Assembly (NCBI GenBank): GCA_013407085.1
Contig: JACCGJ010001514.1
Span: forward strand, 62,001-126,000
DNA length: 64,000 bases
Reading direction: 5' to 3'
Source of the DNA: Atriophallophorus winterbourni
Taxonomy: Eukaryota; Platyhelminthes; Trematoda; Plagiorchiida; Microphallidae
This document shows positions 1 to 14,200 of this stretch, one piece after another; within the stretch, counting starts at the first letter, position 1, and every line of letters starts with the position of its first letter. A program made the translations under genes and the position numbers. Below the pieces are notes generated by a model. It was not told the origin of the DNA and ran no database searches. It saw only the letters and a list, made by a program, of their open reading frames with translations.

Positions 1-75
1 GTTTACTCTAACTGATTTATTCGATCTGTGCTCGTCAGTTTTTTGAGTCGCTTCGTAACTCCGGTTATTTTTCAG

Positions 76-3000
76 ATTCCTCCCTGCGCAAGGTGATGAA
101 CGAACGAGCATTCGATTCATTCACGAATTCAGTCCGCGAGACTGACGCGGTCAAAAACGTTGTGATCACCACTCATTTGGAAGGTAAGCAAGAGAGAACG
201 CTGTTACATGTCGTATATCCCTTTTCGTCCACCTGATGCAAATACTTGCTTACTTACTTATTCAATGGTTTTGTATATCGCCTGTTCACTGTCATCATCA
301 TCATGAAGCATAAGTCTGGAGCCAGACAAAGTGCCAAGCAGGAAAACAGATAAGCAAGCGCGTGAAAAAGGAAAAGCAGGCAAGCGTAATATGCAAAAGC
401 AAATGCTCAAAAAGCAGCTTATTTTTGTAGTTTCACTGCATGCGATTTTTTGTTTTTTTTATGTAAAATAATACCGGATAAAAAATATGACACAATAAAA
501 TACACTGGCCCCACTGACTTCGTCTGTAGCCATATCGGGTAAGGTTTCCAGCCAACGATTAGGTGGAGCTTTTGGACCCCACCCAGGCAAACGAATACGC
601 CCAACTGAGCCTAGCGCTACGGTGAGTTTCTCCATCCCAACGCGCCACGTCATGGACTGGCCACCCGATCTTTTCTCCCAGCTTCTGTCAGGCTCTGCGA
701 ATAAGGCGCGGTACGGTAAACGGTGAGTAGGCACTCTTAAAAAATGTCCCAACCATCGCAAGCGAGCAAGCATCATCATTTCTCTCAGTCCTGTTCACTA
801 TGAAAGCGTTCTATTAGGATCAATCTCCATTCTTAATCACTTGTTGCACAGCGTTTAGTCGGATTGGTGCTGGGTTTTCAGCTGTCTCAAACGACTACGA
901 AGCGATTTCACTAAACAGTTGTGTTGTTACTCGCCGATGCAGTGTAATCACTGATAACATAGCAACATTGGCGCCGAAACTTCTACGGTCACCCGCGTTT
1001 TTTCCCTCGGGTCCAGGCTGTTGTTGTTGTTGTTGTTGGTCTCCTTCGACAGATGTTGACCATAGATGTACATCGCAAGCAGATGACGTCTCAGCATTTC
1101 TGGAGGAATAATCCCTGTCGTTTCGCTCACGGTGATTGACAGACAGCAGTCGATCGATGGCATTTGCACTCTGTCGGCGTAAAGTATGTTCTGCCACTAA
1201 GATCAGTTTCTGCTGTTTTTCAGCTTGAATATGACGCTTCACACAATGCTTGTAAAGTGAGCAGTCAAGAACATCTTCCCAACTCGTAAGGTTCATGTCT
1301 ACAGCAATCCTGCCCCAAGGTCAACTTCATACTTTAAATTCTCCGTTGAGTCACCTTGTGGAGTACAACCATTTTCCACTCTGTACACACGATTCATCCA
1401 GCGTTGGCGACGCTGTCTTTATAGAGCGAACATGCTCTGTAGACCAATTTTGGAAATCAATTGTGTATTTGTTAATCTGTCCGTCTATGTATGAAAGCAC
1501 AAGCCTGATCCAGGCAAAGTGCCGTACAGTCAGAGACTGCACGTGGGCTAAGATACTCGGTAAATGAAAATCATTAACATTCCGTTCATGTCTTGCGTGG
1601 GTGGTCTAGGTTTCACTGCCATACAATAAGCCATTTAGTATGCACGCGATGCATATGAGAGTTCAAGCTGGACAAGATGGCATTTGCTTTACCAATCAAT
1701 CTGCTTATCATTCTCGGTATTTTCCGAGAAGTCATCCGCAGTAGCTGAAGCAAGAAACGTGAAATGATGTTCTGGTTTAAGCTGACAGTTTTCAACGGTG
1801 ATGATGGAAAGCGATACAGTCCCTTGACCGAGGACTTTGGTATTGCTCATGCAGATTATAATCCCAAAGATTTTGCATGTCGATAAGATATTGTGCATTA
1901 GCGAATAGAGGTTTTCTTGAATGTGAGCAATAATGGCTGCATCGTTGACAAACAGCATGTCAAAGATTAGCACATCCCGTACCGTGGTTTGTGCGCTCAA
2001 CCGGTAAAAGCCTTCTGTTCTCGGCCTAAAAGCGTGCTTCAGCAACAGTTCAAATAAAATACCGAACATCGTGGGAGCTAGAACACACCCTTGTTTAACG
2101 CCTCGGCGAATTTCAAAAGCTTCTGAGCTGCAACAATTAAAATGGACTGAGCCCATCATTCTGTAGTGGAATGAAATCGCGAGTTTGAGCAGTCTTGGAA
2201 AGTATCCTATAAGCTCAAACATTTTGAAAAGACCCTCCCTTCTGATGTAATCGAATGCCTTCGTTGAATCAATAAAACAGTGTTCAATGCCATGCGCTGT
2301 TCCCCACATTTTTCTTGTAGTTGTATTAATTAGAAGATCATATCTACGGTTGATCTTCCCCTGTGGAAGCCACATTACGATTAGGAGTAAATTCTATCAG
2401 CAAATTCCTGTATCCGCGTGTGTAAAAGCTTAGCAACAAACTCGTACATGACGAGAGATTTCAGGGATTTGTTGCACTCGTCTTTATCGCCCTTGTTCTT
2501 AAATTGCATGTTGATCTTGGTGCCTTGCATCCGTTGTTCGACACGCTCCTCCTGCCAGCACTAACGAAAGAAACGGTGAAGTGGCTGTAATAAAGCTGCT
2601 TTACAGTATTTGATGAGCTCTGGTGGAATTCCGTCGTCACTAGGGGCCTTTCGTCTCGCTAAACGGTTGATTGCTCTATTGGGCTCATCTATCTAGGTAT
2701 TTAATGGTCGGTAAACGCTCAACGTTTTCAAGTGCATGTGGTAAAATCGTTCTGTCCCTGCAGTGGAGAGATGAGAAGTGCTCTTTCCATCTGCTGACTT
2801 TTGTCGACAATCGCGTTACCAGAGTGACTTAATGGGAGCCGTTTTAAGTTTGTTTGGACTAGTGGCTCTGTTGATCCCAGCATACATACCGTGAAAATTA
2901 CCAGTATCCGCAGCTTTGGGGATACCAAGGTAAATTTCATTCAAATAGTCATTTACGCAACACCTAGCAATCTGCTGGGCTTTGTTTCTAGCTGTTGTAA

Positions 3001-4943
3001 TAAGGCACAAGTTTTCATCTGTTGGCATTCGTCTGAACTTGTAAAAATGTTTCCCTTTCCGTATCCGGAACATCAGTCATAAAAGAAGCTTTGACTTCGA
3101 GCCAGTCGCTCGTTGTAGCTTTATGTAGTGCGTAAGGAGTATTCATACGTCTGTCATCGATGCTTAACATACGAATCAATTTTGCGTGTTGAGATATAGT
3201 CTGATGGCGCTTCATTTTCACACAAATCAATGGATGGTCAGTCTCGCACTTCAAGCTTCACGCTGCTTTCACCATCCAATTTCCTAGTTTTTCTGTTTTC
3301 CTCCTTTTCTGTTCGTTCATTCTGTTCTCATTCCACAAGTCTCAGCGCAAACTGACTTCGAAAGAATCATCGATTTTACCGTATCCTTGTATTCTCTGTT
3401 ATCAAAATCGCGCTATTTTTTCGACAGTTTTTTAAATGTAGTAATGGATTTTCTGTGAATTCGCTATGCATATCTGTTCGAAACGCTTTCTACGTTCCTA
3501 TCTAGCCGAGGCTATACGACCATGGACGTTGGCGGAGCAACGAGCGCTGGAGCAAGCACTTCGTAGTTTCCCCGCGAACAGCTCCGACGGCGATCGGTGG
3601 CAGCGAATTGCAGACATTGTAGGTACCAGAACCAGGCGGGAGTGCATGCTGCGGTGTAAAGAATTGTCGGAGCAAGTGAGTTGTGTTTCGTTGCTTCACT
3701 CAAGCTGTTTGAGCATAAGGTTTTATGTCGTGAGACAGTTTCAAGACTGAACTTATCCAAGCTTATTGGCTCTTCAATGGACAATTGTTCAACCAGTCGA
3801 TGTGTTTAGCTTGTGTACCCACAAATGCTAGTTGACGTGCTTTGTTATTTGGTTCCAGTAGAGTTTGTTGAAACAAGCACACAAGTCCCATACTGAATAA
3901 TCATTCAGCTCCACTGGTCTTGGTGATCACGTCATGGATAATTCCACGTAATTCGGCCGTTGTAATTTGCTTTCACTTGTACAGCTTAAAATCGTTTGTC
4001 GAAGCTATATGCACTTTTATATTACTATTTCGAGTTACCGTATTTGAATAGCATGACAGCATTGCAACCATGTATCGTTTTGCTGGCGTGATTTCCGTAT
4101 TGTTTTTCATTGCTGTGCAAATGTTTTCATTACTATCAGCACAGATTTATTCTTTTTAATTTGAAACTAGTTTGCGAATCAATTGTAGGATGATAACTAG
4201 GTCATAAGCAATTTAAACTACTGATAAAAATCTTCCCATTGAGTTCGCTATTCTCACTTGTTCAATCACTCCCCTCTGTTTGGAGGAAAAAGTAAATCTG
4301 CTAAGTTGCTGAACAAGGTTTGAGACTGATGGGAAGTCGCTATTCGTGTCAACTCGCAGTCAGTGAAAGCAGTTTGTAACGCTTCTTTCTTGACACTCGG
4401 AACTAATTGATGCGCTTGCTTGTATGCCTTAGTTCACGTGTGGGTGAACCTGAAACGTATATTAATTTATCTCCATTTCACAGGTCTATTTTGCGATACC
4501 AATATACACAGTAGCTTGTGCATAGGTTAAGCAATTTGGGTTTAACTGTTTAGTATTATTTGAAAACCCAGGTGAATTTCTCCTGATTTAACGACGCTTC
4601 CATGTCAAGAGCGAAACGTACCCGTATCAAAACAATTGGAAGTGAATCTTACCTAGGGGATCGCACAACGGACCACGATGTCAAGCGCTCAAGACGCTTG
4701 TGGTGAAGAGCCGTTTTCTGGATGTTTGTCGTATCTACTTCAACGGATAGCTTAGAACGTTCACTTTCATGAGATTCACGATTGTTTTCTGAATAGCATT
4801 AGGTTAACACTTTTAACAAATTCTCACTGATCAATCCGCGTGTCGTTTTCACTTGTCAGGTCAAGGCGAAAAAGGCTGCGTTGGCTGCCGTCAGCACCAA
4901 CAAATCTTCCGCCGGTGTCTGCAAGTCAGTGAAATCCACTTAG
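76..4943 (+). CDS. DNAJC2: DNAJC2/zuotin (MPP11)-type J-protein, last three exons (5' end outside window)
   Basis: Exons are 76-183, 3506-3675 and 4860-4943, with stop TAG at 4941-4943. Acceptors TTTTCAG, TATCTAG and TTGTCAG and donors GTAAGC and GTGAGT are visible, and phases join exactly (1, then 0). The first exon encodes a linker with AFDSF, like the stretch between the two SANT domains of DNAJC2. The second encodes a SANT/Myb domain containing PWTLAEQRALEQAL, then RW..IA, then GTRTRRECM. The third encodes the basic tail VKAKKAALAAV. In known members the protein is a ribosome-associated Hsp40 that works with Hsp70 (the RAC complex in fungi), and the SANT domains also allow a chromatin role. 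The J domain and first SANT lie outside the window. The 3.3-kb first intron holds an RTE-like relic on the opposite strand. The tail is a few residues longer than the vertebrate one. The gene converges with LFG-A, about 300 bp between stop codons. Family assignment is firm; the exon limits are inferred by reading. Confidence 0.88.
1019..1036. repeat. (TTG)n microsatellite
   Basis: About six perfect TTG units lie inside the C-terminal part of the RTE-like relic, giving a poly-Gln run on the minus strand. Confidence 0.9.
1488..1560 (-). repeat. SINE-like family A, truncated copy
   Basis: This reads as the reverse complement of the 3' end of the ~240-bp family seen complete at 35166-35398. It shares GTATGAAAGCACAAGCCTGA and GTGCCGTACAGTCAGAGACT. 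It is inserted in the RTE-like relic. Confidence 0.8.
3676..4859. other. DNAJC2 last intron, no further gene seen
   Basis: This 1.18-kb intron has GTGAGT and CAG ends. Around 4600-4700 there is weak resemblance to SINE-like family B (a stretch with CAACGGACCACGATGTCAAG). Nothing else was recognised. Confidence 0.6.
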
Positions 4944-5244
4944 AGCGTTGACGCCGAGTCATTTCAAGCCTTTCAAACCCCTGCTGATCTTTCCCCTGAG
5001 TTCAGTTTACATTTTTATCACGACGGTGATGCTGTCACACACACACAGCACCCCCACGGTCAGATCGAACTCTATCTTTCTCGTCAAATAGATTGTTGGA
5101 GATGTATCACCTTCCTTTTATTTGTATTCCCCTGGGTTGCCCTCTGCTTTAAGAAAGATTGATCACGCTCGGTGGAAATAATTATATTAATAAGACATTT
5201 GTTTACGTGCAAACGCGAGGCGCCTTCTCAGTGGGGGTGGTTCT
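4944..5244. other. Convergent 3' region between DNAJC2 and LFG-A
   Basis: This presumably holds both 3' UTRs. A short CA run occurs at about 5037-5049. TTTATT at 5118-5123 is an AATAAA signal on the minus strand for LFG-A, about 125 bp past its stop. No canonical AATAAA is seen on the plus strand for DNAJC2. Confidence 0.6.
5118..5123 (-). terminator. Probable poly(A) signal of LFG-A
   Basis: AATAAA on the minus strand, 122-127 nt downstream of the LFG-A stop codon at 5245-5247. This is a normal distance for a short 3' UTR. Confidence 0.5.
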
Positions 5245-8200
5245 TCACTCTTGATCCCTGACTAGACCAAGAATGATGAGAAACAAGTTCATTATGTCCA
5301 TGTATAGTTGCAAAGCTCCGTATATGTAATCTTCGGCGCTCATTTCGTATTTTCTCCCTCCGATTATCAGCTGGGTGTCAAAAGCTAGATACTGCAATGA
5401 AAGGAACATTTGGAACGAATTCAACATTGCACTAAAGCTACTCATTCGTGTGTAATCAATTTTTATCACTAATAGTTTTGGCTGTTTTGAGTATATCCCC
5501 GCTTTAAGACATCGCATACTATTGTCTTGATATGCGTAATTTTATCACTGTTTCGAAGATCAAGCTACCCAACCGCGTGGTGCAAGCAACAAAGCCTAGC
5601 ATGGAGAATATTTAACAGTTAACTACGCAACCATCAGTCTCTCAAGTTTGAATCCTCTAATATTGTGTACCCATTGGTGTACTCATGGCTTTTACCGTTG
5701 AGATTTTATAACGCCCGAATTAACGCCCGATCTGCCTACTTTCGCGCGGCTTGCTCCATGTTTTGTTGATCTCTCGAATTAAGTGTCGTTTACTATCGTA
5801 ATATTGTCATAAAATGTCCTGATAATGTTGGGTGATTCATGCTCCTAGCACCATTTGTCGTTTATTGCAGTGTACCTCTCCATCTTCTTCATACCAAGTG
5901 AAATCTACAAGGTTCTTTTTTATCGGGGTGGTGGTGTTTCCTGAGACTTTCCTCACTAATGGGTATACCACAAGGCTGCGTGAGTTTACCTTTCCCTAGG
6001 TGATCACCAACCACTGGCTGTAGTGCTGTCGCAGATGTCGATGACTAACTAATTCATTTGGCTATAGACACTTTCCTTTGCTCTATCCGCTAGTGAAAAT
6101 TGTTCCGCTTGGCTCTTGGAAGACTTGTGTCCATGCCAGGAGCTGCACTTGGTTGTTACAACCTCGGAATGGCGCGTTTAACTTAACCCATTTCTAATCT
6201 GATCGCTGGATTGATGATTCAGTTTTTGAGGGCCACTCGGTGAACCGTGGCTTGTTAAGAATGAAAATCCTGTCAAAACGGGCATGAGCTGTCCGGTAAG
6301 CATTTAATCGGTGCTTAATCTTGTGTGGTTAAATTGAGTCGCAACAGACTATTGCTCATAACAGATGCCATCTAAATTTATCATGTCGATGATGCTCATT
6401 TTTGCTGCTTGATTGCATTAGCTAAGTGAGGCGTAAGCACTTCGAAACAATACATCAGATAGCCAACTCTTATTTTCGTCCTGCGTGGCAGAAGGCTTTT
6501 ATGCGAAGTGTCACACCGTGAAAGTTTGTTTCTGATTCTCATATGGGATAATCTTATTCAGAATGCCGCTTAATTGGACTCACCAGGACAAAGACGCAGG
6601 CCGCTACTCCACCGTAGACTGTTTGCAGTATCTATAACAAATGAAATATTCAATGTTGTCATCGGATGAATGTTGAGCTCGTCAATAAAAAATTACAAAA
6701 GATGTGAGCCTAACAGTACAACGAATGCTTTTCATATTGTTCATTACGAACCGCAAACCTGAACACAGGATGTACGATGCAAAATATGTTGAATGAAAAC
6801 ACTGGCGGTGTTAATTAATGGGTTTCAAGTGGAAAGAACACCCGTTGACAACTCGCGTACGCTTATGCGTCAGCCAGTACCAAGCTTCCGGGACCTTTGG
6901 CTGTTCTTCCTGAATTTTGGTGGCACAAATAGTACGATTTTCGGTTTCGTGAGCGATATTGATTTCAATGTTCCCGGTTTCAAGTTGCCTTCCCTCACCC
7001 GGTGGAAAGATTAAGATCAGGTTTATTGATTGCTGGAACAATCGGAAATTCTAAACAATATTCTTTTTTCTTCCTCATATCTGTCTAGGCATGGGCAACC
7101 TGACAGCATTTCCACCCACGTGCAGTCCGTGGCTGAATCAGGCTTGTGCTTTCATACCATACCACACCATCGACTTAAAAACCACTGCTGTGCCAGATTT
7201 GTACGTTTACTCTGCAAGTTTAGTAAATGTTTCACCCTTAAACCTTGATCATTGTGATTGCAGTATGCGTCCCATTATTGCGATAACTATTTCTCGTTTT
7301 GAAAATGAAACAACCGTGTTAATTCATTCACACTTTCCTGGCATCCGACCCTAATACTTTTATGCAGCGACCTTTCGCGATGTGAAATTAAATGCTCAGA
7401 CCTTACTAGAAAGGCACTTGCTACTTTTGTCGGTGTCACTGTTTCTGAACTCGATGCTTCACTTACTACGTGTGTTGACTTTTATTTAGTATCTTCTGTC
7501 TCCATTCTTGTAGCGTCAGGTCTAAACTGATTTCTCACTTTGACTTCACTTGTCCCCTAATCTATTATATTCCTCACCGCAGTTCTTCAAAATGACTCTG
7601 CACGTCGCGTTTCCTATGAAAGTCATTGCCTCTGAAGATTTCTTAGAAAATGGTTTCAAGTAAACTGCTTGATATGAACGATTTTAAAATATCATTCTCA
7701 ATGGCAAGTTCTAACCGTTGCATTAGGATTTAGTCAAAACAATGTTAACTCAAAGTAATTCCGACCGTGGACTATACGTCGCAAGCTTGGACTCCCTGGT
7801 TGAAATAAGAGATACTATTGCTGGATAGAATATCCATTGTGGATTCAAACTCGTAAGCTATCCAACTATCGACCAGTAACACTACTACCGGTGATCTCTA
7901 AAGCGATGTAGCGCCTCGTAGCAAACTGTGTCACAAAACATCTGGAAGTCAATTGCTTGCTCGCAGTCGAACGTGGCTTCAGAAAAAGACACTCTTGACT
8001 TTCAAACCTTCTGCTCGCCCTCGATGACTGGATACAAGCTGTAGACAAAGGTCCCACCATACACGCTTGTTATCTTGATATTTCAAAAGCATTCGATTGT
8101 GTCAACCACAGTCTGTTACTACAAAAAATGGAGCAATGTGGCATCAAGGGTTTGTTACTAGCCTGTTTGGAGGATTATCTCCGCGACCGTGTCATTCGAG

Positions 8201-11200
8201 TAAGGTTTGATGGTGCTTTGTCACGACCCATTGCAGTAACGAGTGGGGTGCCGCAGGGATCAGTGCTTGGACCAATTTTTTCCTGATCTATGTAAACGAC
8301 CTACCTAAACTTGTTCGCTGCAAAATCTTATTATTTGCGGATGACATCAAAATGTGGACACAGGTACGCACAATTGAGGATTGCAGACAGCTGCAGCTGG
8401 ACCTCCACGCGTTACAGGCCTGGTAAGTTAGAAATGAACTCCCTTTCAATGTCAGAAAATGCAAGGTATTGCTGGTGGAAGACATTTCGAGTTCTCTTAC
8501 ACCCTTGGTTTCCATATTCTTGAAAGCACTGACAAGGAGAAGGACTTGGGTTTGTGGGTGAGCAACACTTTGAAACCGTCACATAACGCCACAGCTGTCT
8601 ATGAAAAAACGTCAAGACGGAAAAGCATGCTAATGAATATTTTGTGTCAAGAGTACTGCTTCTGCTAAAACGCGTGTTCCAGAGTTTCACGATGCAAACT
8701 GTTCATCAAATAACTAATACCTACTTGAGTCCAACCATCGAGTATATGGTTTAGGATCGGTCACAATGGCTAGAGAAGGGCATCAGCCTCTTGCAGAGAA
8801 TATCATCGGACCACCAAGCACAATGAAAACGAAGATCGTATAACAAGTCTCAATCACTTCGGATCTCGCTACGCCGTCATAGAGGTGATATAATGCATAC
8901 CCCCAACCATCCCCCGAATAAACTATTCACGCGACTACCAGCCGGAGTCATGACTACACAGTACTTATTCCCGACTCGAGACTGAACTGCCGAAGGTATT
9001 TTTATTTTGTACGTGTATGTTTTACCTGGAACTCCCTACCCTGCAATGTTGCACATTCACCCAACTTGGATATATTCAAATCGAAATTGGACAACTTCAT
9101 GTCGACCAATCAAAACATTGAATCTATATATACTACACCATAAAAGCTTTGAACTTTGAACCCATGCATCGAATTAAGCTATACATCTTGACCCCATGGG
9201 TTGAAAAACAGTTTCTGCCCTATGTATTTTTACTTGATTCCTGAACTGCTCAGTAAGCTAACAAATCCCGATTTTACTACCTTTGTTATTCGTAATTCCC
9301 ATATTATTCTGTGGTTTTTGTAAAGCTATATGCTTTTTAGACCATTAAATTGAGTTGATTTGAATTTAGTAATCTTTAAGAGAGTTGAAATTTCTGAGAT
9401 TTCACGATCGTCACGTGGGTATATGCCAAGCTTTTTTTCTTGACATCTTGACATATGACATTCTGAATGATGCATTGGTTTTCTTTATTGTGCGTATTAT
9501 GTTTTTGTTATTCTCGCAAAAGTTACGAACAATGATTTTCCTATTTATAGTAGTAGCTGCGATTATTGATTCCACACAAATCACTCAGGATATTTCAGCT
9601 AGCATGTTCTTACCATACAACTGAATTGAGAAAATCGACCGAATTGGAAACTTACAAACGATCCATTCACCCGTTGGCTCCGCTCACTACATCACATTAT
9701 CATTCGAAATTAACGACGACAAATTGTGCACAAAGGAACTGACAATTGATTTTCCTCAGATTATCCTGTTTTAATGGATTCATATTTCATTTACGCTTCA
9801 TGCACAACTGTTTGCCACTTAAATTACACTTGCAAAAATATTGTCGACGGACTATTAGAAACGAACGAAACTATACTTACTCTCACACTTCCCAATACGA
9901 AGTAGACAATTATACAAGCGAATCCGAACAGCAGCAGACCGATTGACAGGAACAAGAACAAGGCCGTGCACTTGGTGAAGTCGATCTTCGTCGTGATGGC
10001 CAGCAGGGACACTGTGAGGCAACTGACCGCCGTGATTGTCACCGCGGTCAGCACGGCAGTCGTTTGATGTTGGCATGTGATCGCGCCGCTTAGGTAGGCG
10101 AACGCGCAAGTCTGTCATGAAGTGAAGTGGCAACTTATTAGATAAATGTGTTATATAACTAACGAAGCATGATTACGCATAACTGCAGTTTGGTGTGGTT
10201 GATTAGCGATGATTTAAAATTGATGCCATTGTTGAAGGTCATCACGGTGGCTTATGAAGGCTTTTGCTATTTATCCGTTCTTCGTTCAGGCGACACCGAG
10301 CGAATCCTTTGCTTTAATATAGTGCCGGTAAATTTTAGGAAAATCTCCACGAGACTAGCACTCTCTCTCTCTAATGAATAATACAACATGACTCGTTTTA
10401 TCGAAACAGGTAATGGCCGCCAAATATGCGGGGTTTGAGTATCGATCGAAAATAAACCAAACGCTGTAAGGGTGGCTAGACTCTGGCTTGGATCAATCCG
10501 TTGAAGGCTTTTACTGTTTTACTAGCTGCCGCTGATGCGCTCGTCTCTTAAGTTGGGGTCCGAGAGATCAGAATTCGCAATGGCTCAACATCGTGTTCAG
10601 GGCCGGTCTTTTAGACGTTTTCTTGGAGTGTTTGATTTATCTTGTCTGTTGTCAAGTGAAGTGGCGAGGAAAGCTTGTTATGATGCGTAGGAGTGAAACT
10701 CGCAAGGAAGCTGCCATGCTGATGTTGCTCTACTCGTCCTCAACACTTGCTTGAATACATGTTTAATTCGATGTGCAGGCGCCTCATCCCAGTGTGTCTG
10801 TGTCTAATCTTCTATACGGCTCAGTAGCGTTTTAGGTCCCACCCTTACCCATTCTTTTTAGAAATTTTGCCATGTGTAATGCTGTCCAAGATGATCATGA
10901 CGATCAACCAAACATCCACGAGAACTAGTACTTTCATGCCCAAATGGAAGGTTGTAAATTATTGAATTGTATAATTCACGTTTGCGAAATAAATTTTTTA
11001 TAGTAGTTTAAGAATTATCACATTTCGGAAAAAACTGTTTCGTCATATACCCATGTGACCTCAGGTGTTTCTTAGCGCTCGTTAGAGTTTGTTACTACGA
11101 TTTCATTGTGATACTACGCACGCACATACCACAATTTGAAGCTGACGCGAACCAATGCAACCCACATCAGATGGAGTGCAGGTGATGTAAGCGATAAGAA

Positions 11201-14200
11201 AATCGACTGGAAATAATGTTTGTTAAAGGCTTTTATATTAATGAAATTTGAATCAGTCTAACCACATGTAATAAATTGTGTTTTGCTATAAACAAAGGGT
11301 AGCAATGACGCGACACTGTGGCAAAACAGTACTTACAAATGTGAACAAGGCAAGGTAATTCCACGGAAAATGCCGACGTACATTGGGGCAGCAAGCCAGA
11401 GTGAAGTAAAGCACAACGAACACTCCACTGAAATGCAATCACGGCTGTTAATACTATCAATCAGAAGCTGATAGGCTCGGTTTGAAACGCAAATTTATTG
11501 ACTTACTACGAGATGTGGAAGTACATGCGATTTCGTGACATCCAAAGGCATATGACACCGCTGTAAAAATTGGAATCGCGTTAACCGGCACTTACAGTTT
11601 CACACACAGCGTAATAAAGACTGCGGTTATGGCGAGTTGAATGAACAGTATCGTGTACACCTGGAATCAGGGAACAGAAAGGAGAATGTTGCCTGCTTTG
11701 CAGGTGGACACCGCTTTTGACACAAGAAGTTGACTCACCTTTCTGATAAATGCGTTCCTCAATCGTGCGTCATCGAAATCGCAAACCTCTTGACTATCGC
11801 CCGTGTTTTTGCTTCGAGAGTAGAACATTTCTGAAATTTAATCTACATTTTATCGATTCTTTATACGATTGTATATCGGGAGTTCGAGATTAGGAAGCTT
11901 TATTGATAGCCATCTCCAAAGTCATATGTGAGAAGAGGTTTTTTACTTACGAAAAACTAATTAAATTGAACAATTTAGGTGTATTTGTATCGTGGCTAAC
12001 CTCGCTACTTGACAGTTCAATCATATTTATTAAAGCATATTTACACGCATTTCTAGCACACACACACGCATTCCATGGGTAGTTTCACGCTGTTTGCACC
12101 CATCTGGGAGAGATGATACGTTGAGGATCCGCATGGTACATTCGGTTTTGATAATTTCACATTCTTCTTATTTAAATACTACAATCGCTCCTGGTTAATT
12201 TCCGATATCAAATGAAGAGAGTAACATTAGGTTCACTGGGCCTTGCAATCGTTTTCATTGTCAGTTGTGTTGTCTGTTAGGTACAGTTTTCTTTCATTGT
12301 GAATAGTGTGGATTTATAGATCCACAATGTGCTTTTTTAAGGAAATGACAGTATCACCATTGTCATTTTTAACAACCTAGGTCGGAAATCGATTCAAAAT
12401 GGGTTCGTTGTCTGAATTGATATATATATAATATATACTCCTTGTACAAAAATCATGACTGTTTTCTCTGATAACCCTACGCACGTGACTCACGATACGG
12501 ATTATCCACCGCAGCGACCGGCACGTATCCTGGTTGTCCTCTGGCAACTGAAAAATGCATTTTTCTCAATTAGATAAGCTCATCATTAAAATCATTGTAT
12601 CTAATAAACGATACTATTCGATCATGCCAAGCTGACTTGGTGACAGTTATCCCCTACAGATTAGCAGAGCCCCATTCCCAATATCCTCATCTTCACAATT
12701 GGTCTAGCTGGATGCGATCATAGATTTAAGCCAATCGGTGCCAAAGTCATACGGTCTTATTTAAACGTTTTCATGCTTCGCGAGTATGCACTTGCAGATC
12801 GAAAGAATAAAATTGACCGTAGTATTCGGCCCCAATGCTACCACGGGAAAATGAACAATATATTACAAAGGTTTTAGAGATTCGTAGTCTCTCTAGTGAA
12901 ATTGAATTATTAATCCTTAACTATCTTAAAGCCTGCATGCAATCGATTTGTAAGCAATTAGAGTCAACTCACCTCAACAGCTACGTTATGGCCTTGAGTA
13001 ATGCAACGTAATAAACTGTTCTTCTTCACATTTCAATTTCTAAAGTTGGTCTGAAGAGCATAGTCATTCTACAGTGGCAGTTAGGCATACGCCGACTGGA
13101 TCCTGTCAATTGAATGCGAAACGGTTGTATTCTACTCTATGAAGATTTTAAATCGGGACTTGTGCTGCGAAGCATTGGAGAAAAAGTTATGAAAGCTCTC
13201 TGCACTGACCTTGTGAGTAGGAAAATGCGATCTTAGCCGCTCAATGTGGATCATTGCGTGAAGCATAATATTCAAGCCTGGGAAAAGCAGATGCTGTTCT
13301 CGACCGCTGAATGTAGTTCACGCCAAAACGTGCAAACGCTGCCAATTGAGCGAGTACTGCTCGTGTCTATGGATGCTGTTGCAGATATTTCATTCCCGCG
13401 GTGGGCTGTTTAGTCAGGTAAAATACTGCGGAGCATCGTTAATACGCCATGTATATCCACAGGAGTCTACCGTATCAATCCCCATAACAGCAGCATTGCT
13501 ACCACAGAGATCGAATCTACGTCATTACCATGTTACGTTTTTGTTGGAAGTCATAACTGCATCCAGTTTACTACCTCATGCTATTATCTATTCGTGCCGA
13601 CTCAAAGGTTTTAAGAGTAAGGCCCTTGTGATTGGCCAAGAACAACAAAGAAAGGCTGAATCAAGCTGCTCTATACAGACAGCCGTTTTCCACTTGAGAT
13701 ACTTCAATTCTCTTCTCGTTAATGTCTCAATTTTACCACTGTGAAGCTATGCGATTTATTTAACGAAAATTCTATTCTCGCTTTAATAATCATTTCGCTG
13801 TTTTTCTAGTTTGTTATACTTTCGAAATGTAAAGGTTGAGCTCTACCTTAAATATTTTGTATTGAATCTTTAAACTTCGTAAGTATTCGCCGTGATTTAA
13901 GCTGTAGGCAATTTTGCCTGTTTACTCTTTCAAACAGGTGGCAATTATAACGATTTTATGAAAGTCTACATTAATTTGACTCATCTGGTATCCAATAGAG
14001 AATTTTCGTAAATTCCTGAGCATCCTAATTTTCACTGTGATGATCCTTCAACAAAATTGAATAATGCGCTATATCGATCCCCGGTTATACGCCGAAACGC
14101 AATGCCTTCTATCTCATTGGTTATTCTTTAACAATTATCGGTCTAGTTCTAAGCATCTTCATAGGTTTAATATCAGAGTTCCCACTTTTCCACTCTGCCG

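Larger units (their letters stand above)
459..3260 (-). mobile_element. RTE-like non-LTR retrotransposon relic (reverse transcriptase and C-terminus)
   Basis: Read on the minus strand from about 3260 down to 459, this is a decayed RTE-type LINE. Positions about 2740-2600 give a linker with APSDDGIPPELI. Positions 2375-1689 are an open 228-codon reverse transcriptase segment containing FIDSTKAFDYI, RRGVKQGCVLAPTMF and the palm motif LFVNDAAIIAH. Active RTE elements have FADD at this last site, so one catalytic Asp is replaced by Asn. Positions 779-459 give the typical C-terminal block WLGHFLRVPTHRLPYRALF followed by GGQSMTWR. Frames are broken between these parts. It lies entirely within a DNAJC2 intron, antisense to the gene. 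It is non-functional. The exact ends are not visible, so boundaries are approximate. Confidence 0.8.

Noticed and set aside
459..604. Short overlapping frames read as independent small genes
   Set aside because: They lie in the C-terminal block of an RTE-type LINE read on the minus strand (WLGHFLRVPTHRLP), which explains the open frame.
9385..9624. Hydrophobic 79-codon frame as a small membrane protein
   Set aside because: AT-rich sequence gives Phe/Ile/Leu-rich frames by chance; no conserved motif and it lies in an intron on the antisense strand.
13346..13744. 132-codon plus-strand open frame as a gene in the LFG-A intron
   Set aside because: No domain, no signal peptide, no splice partners and no repeat-family match; chance frame is the simplest reading.
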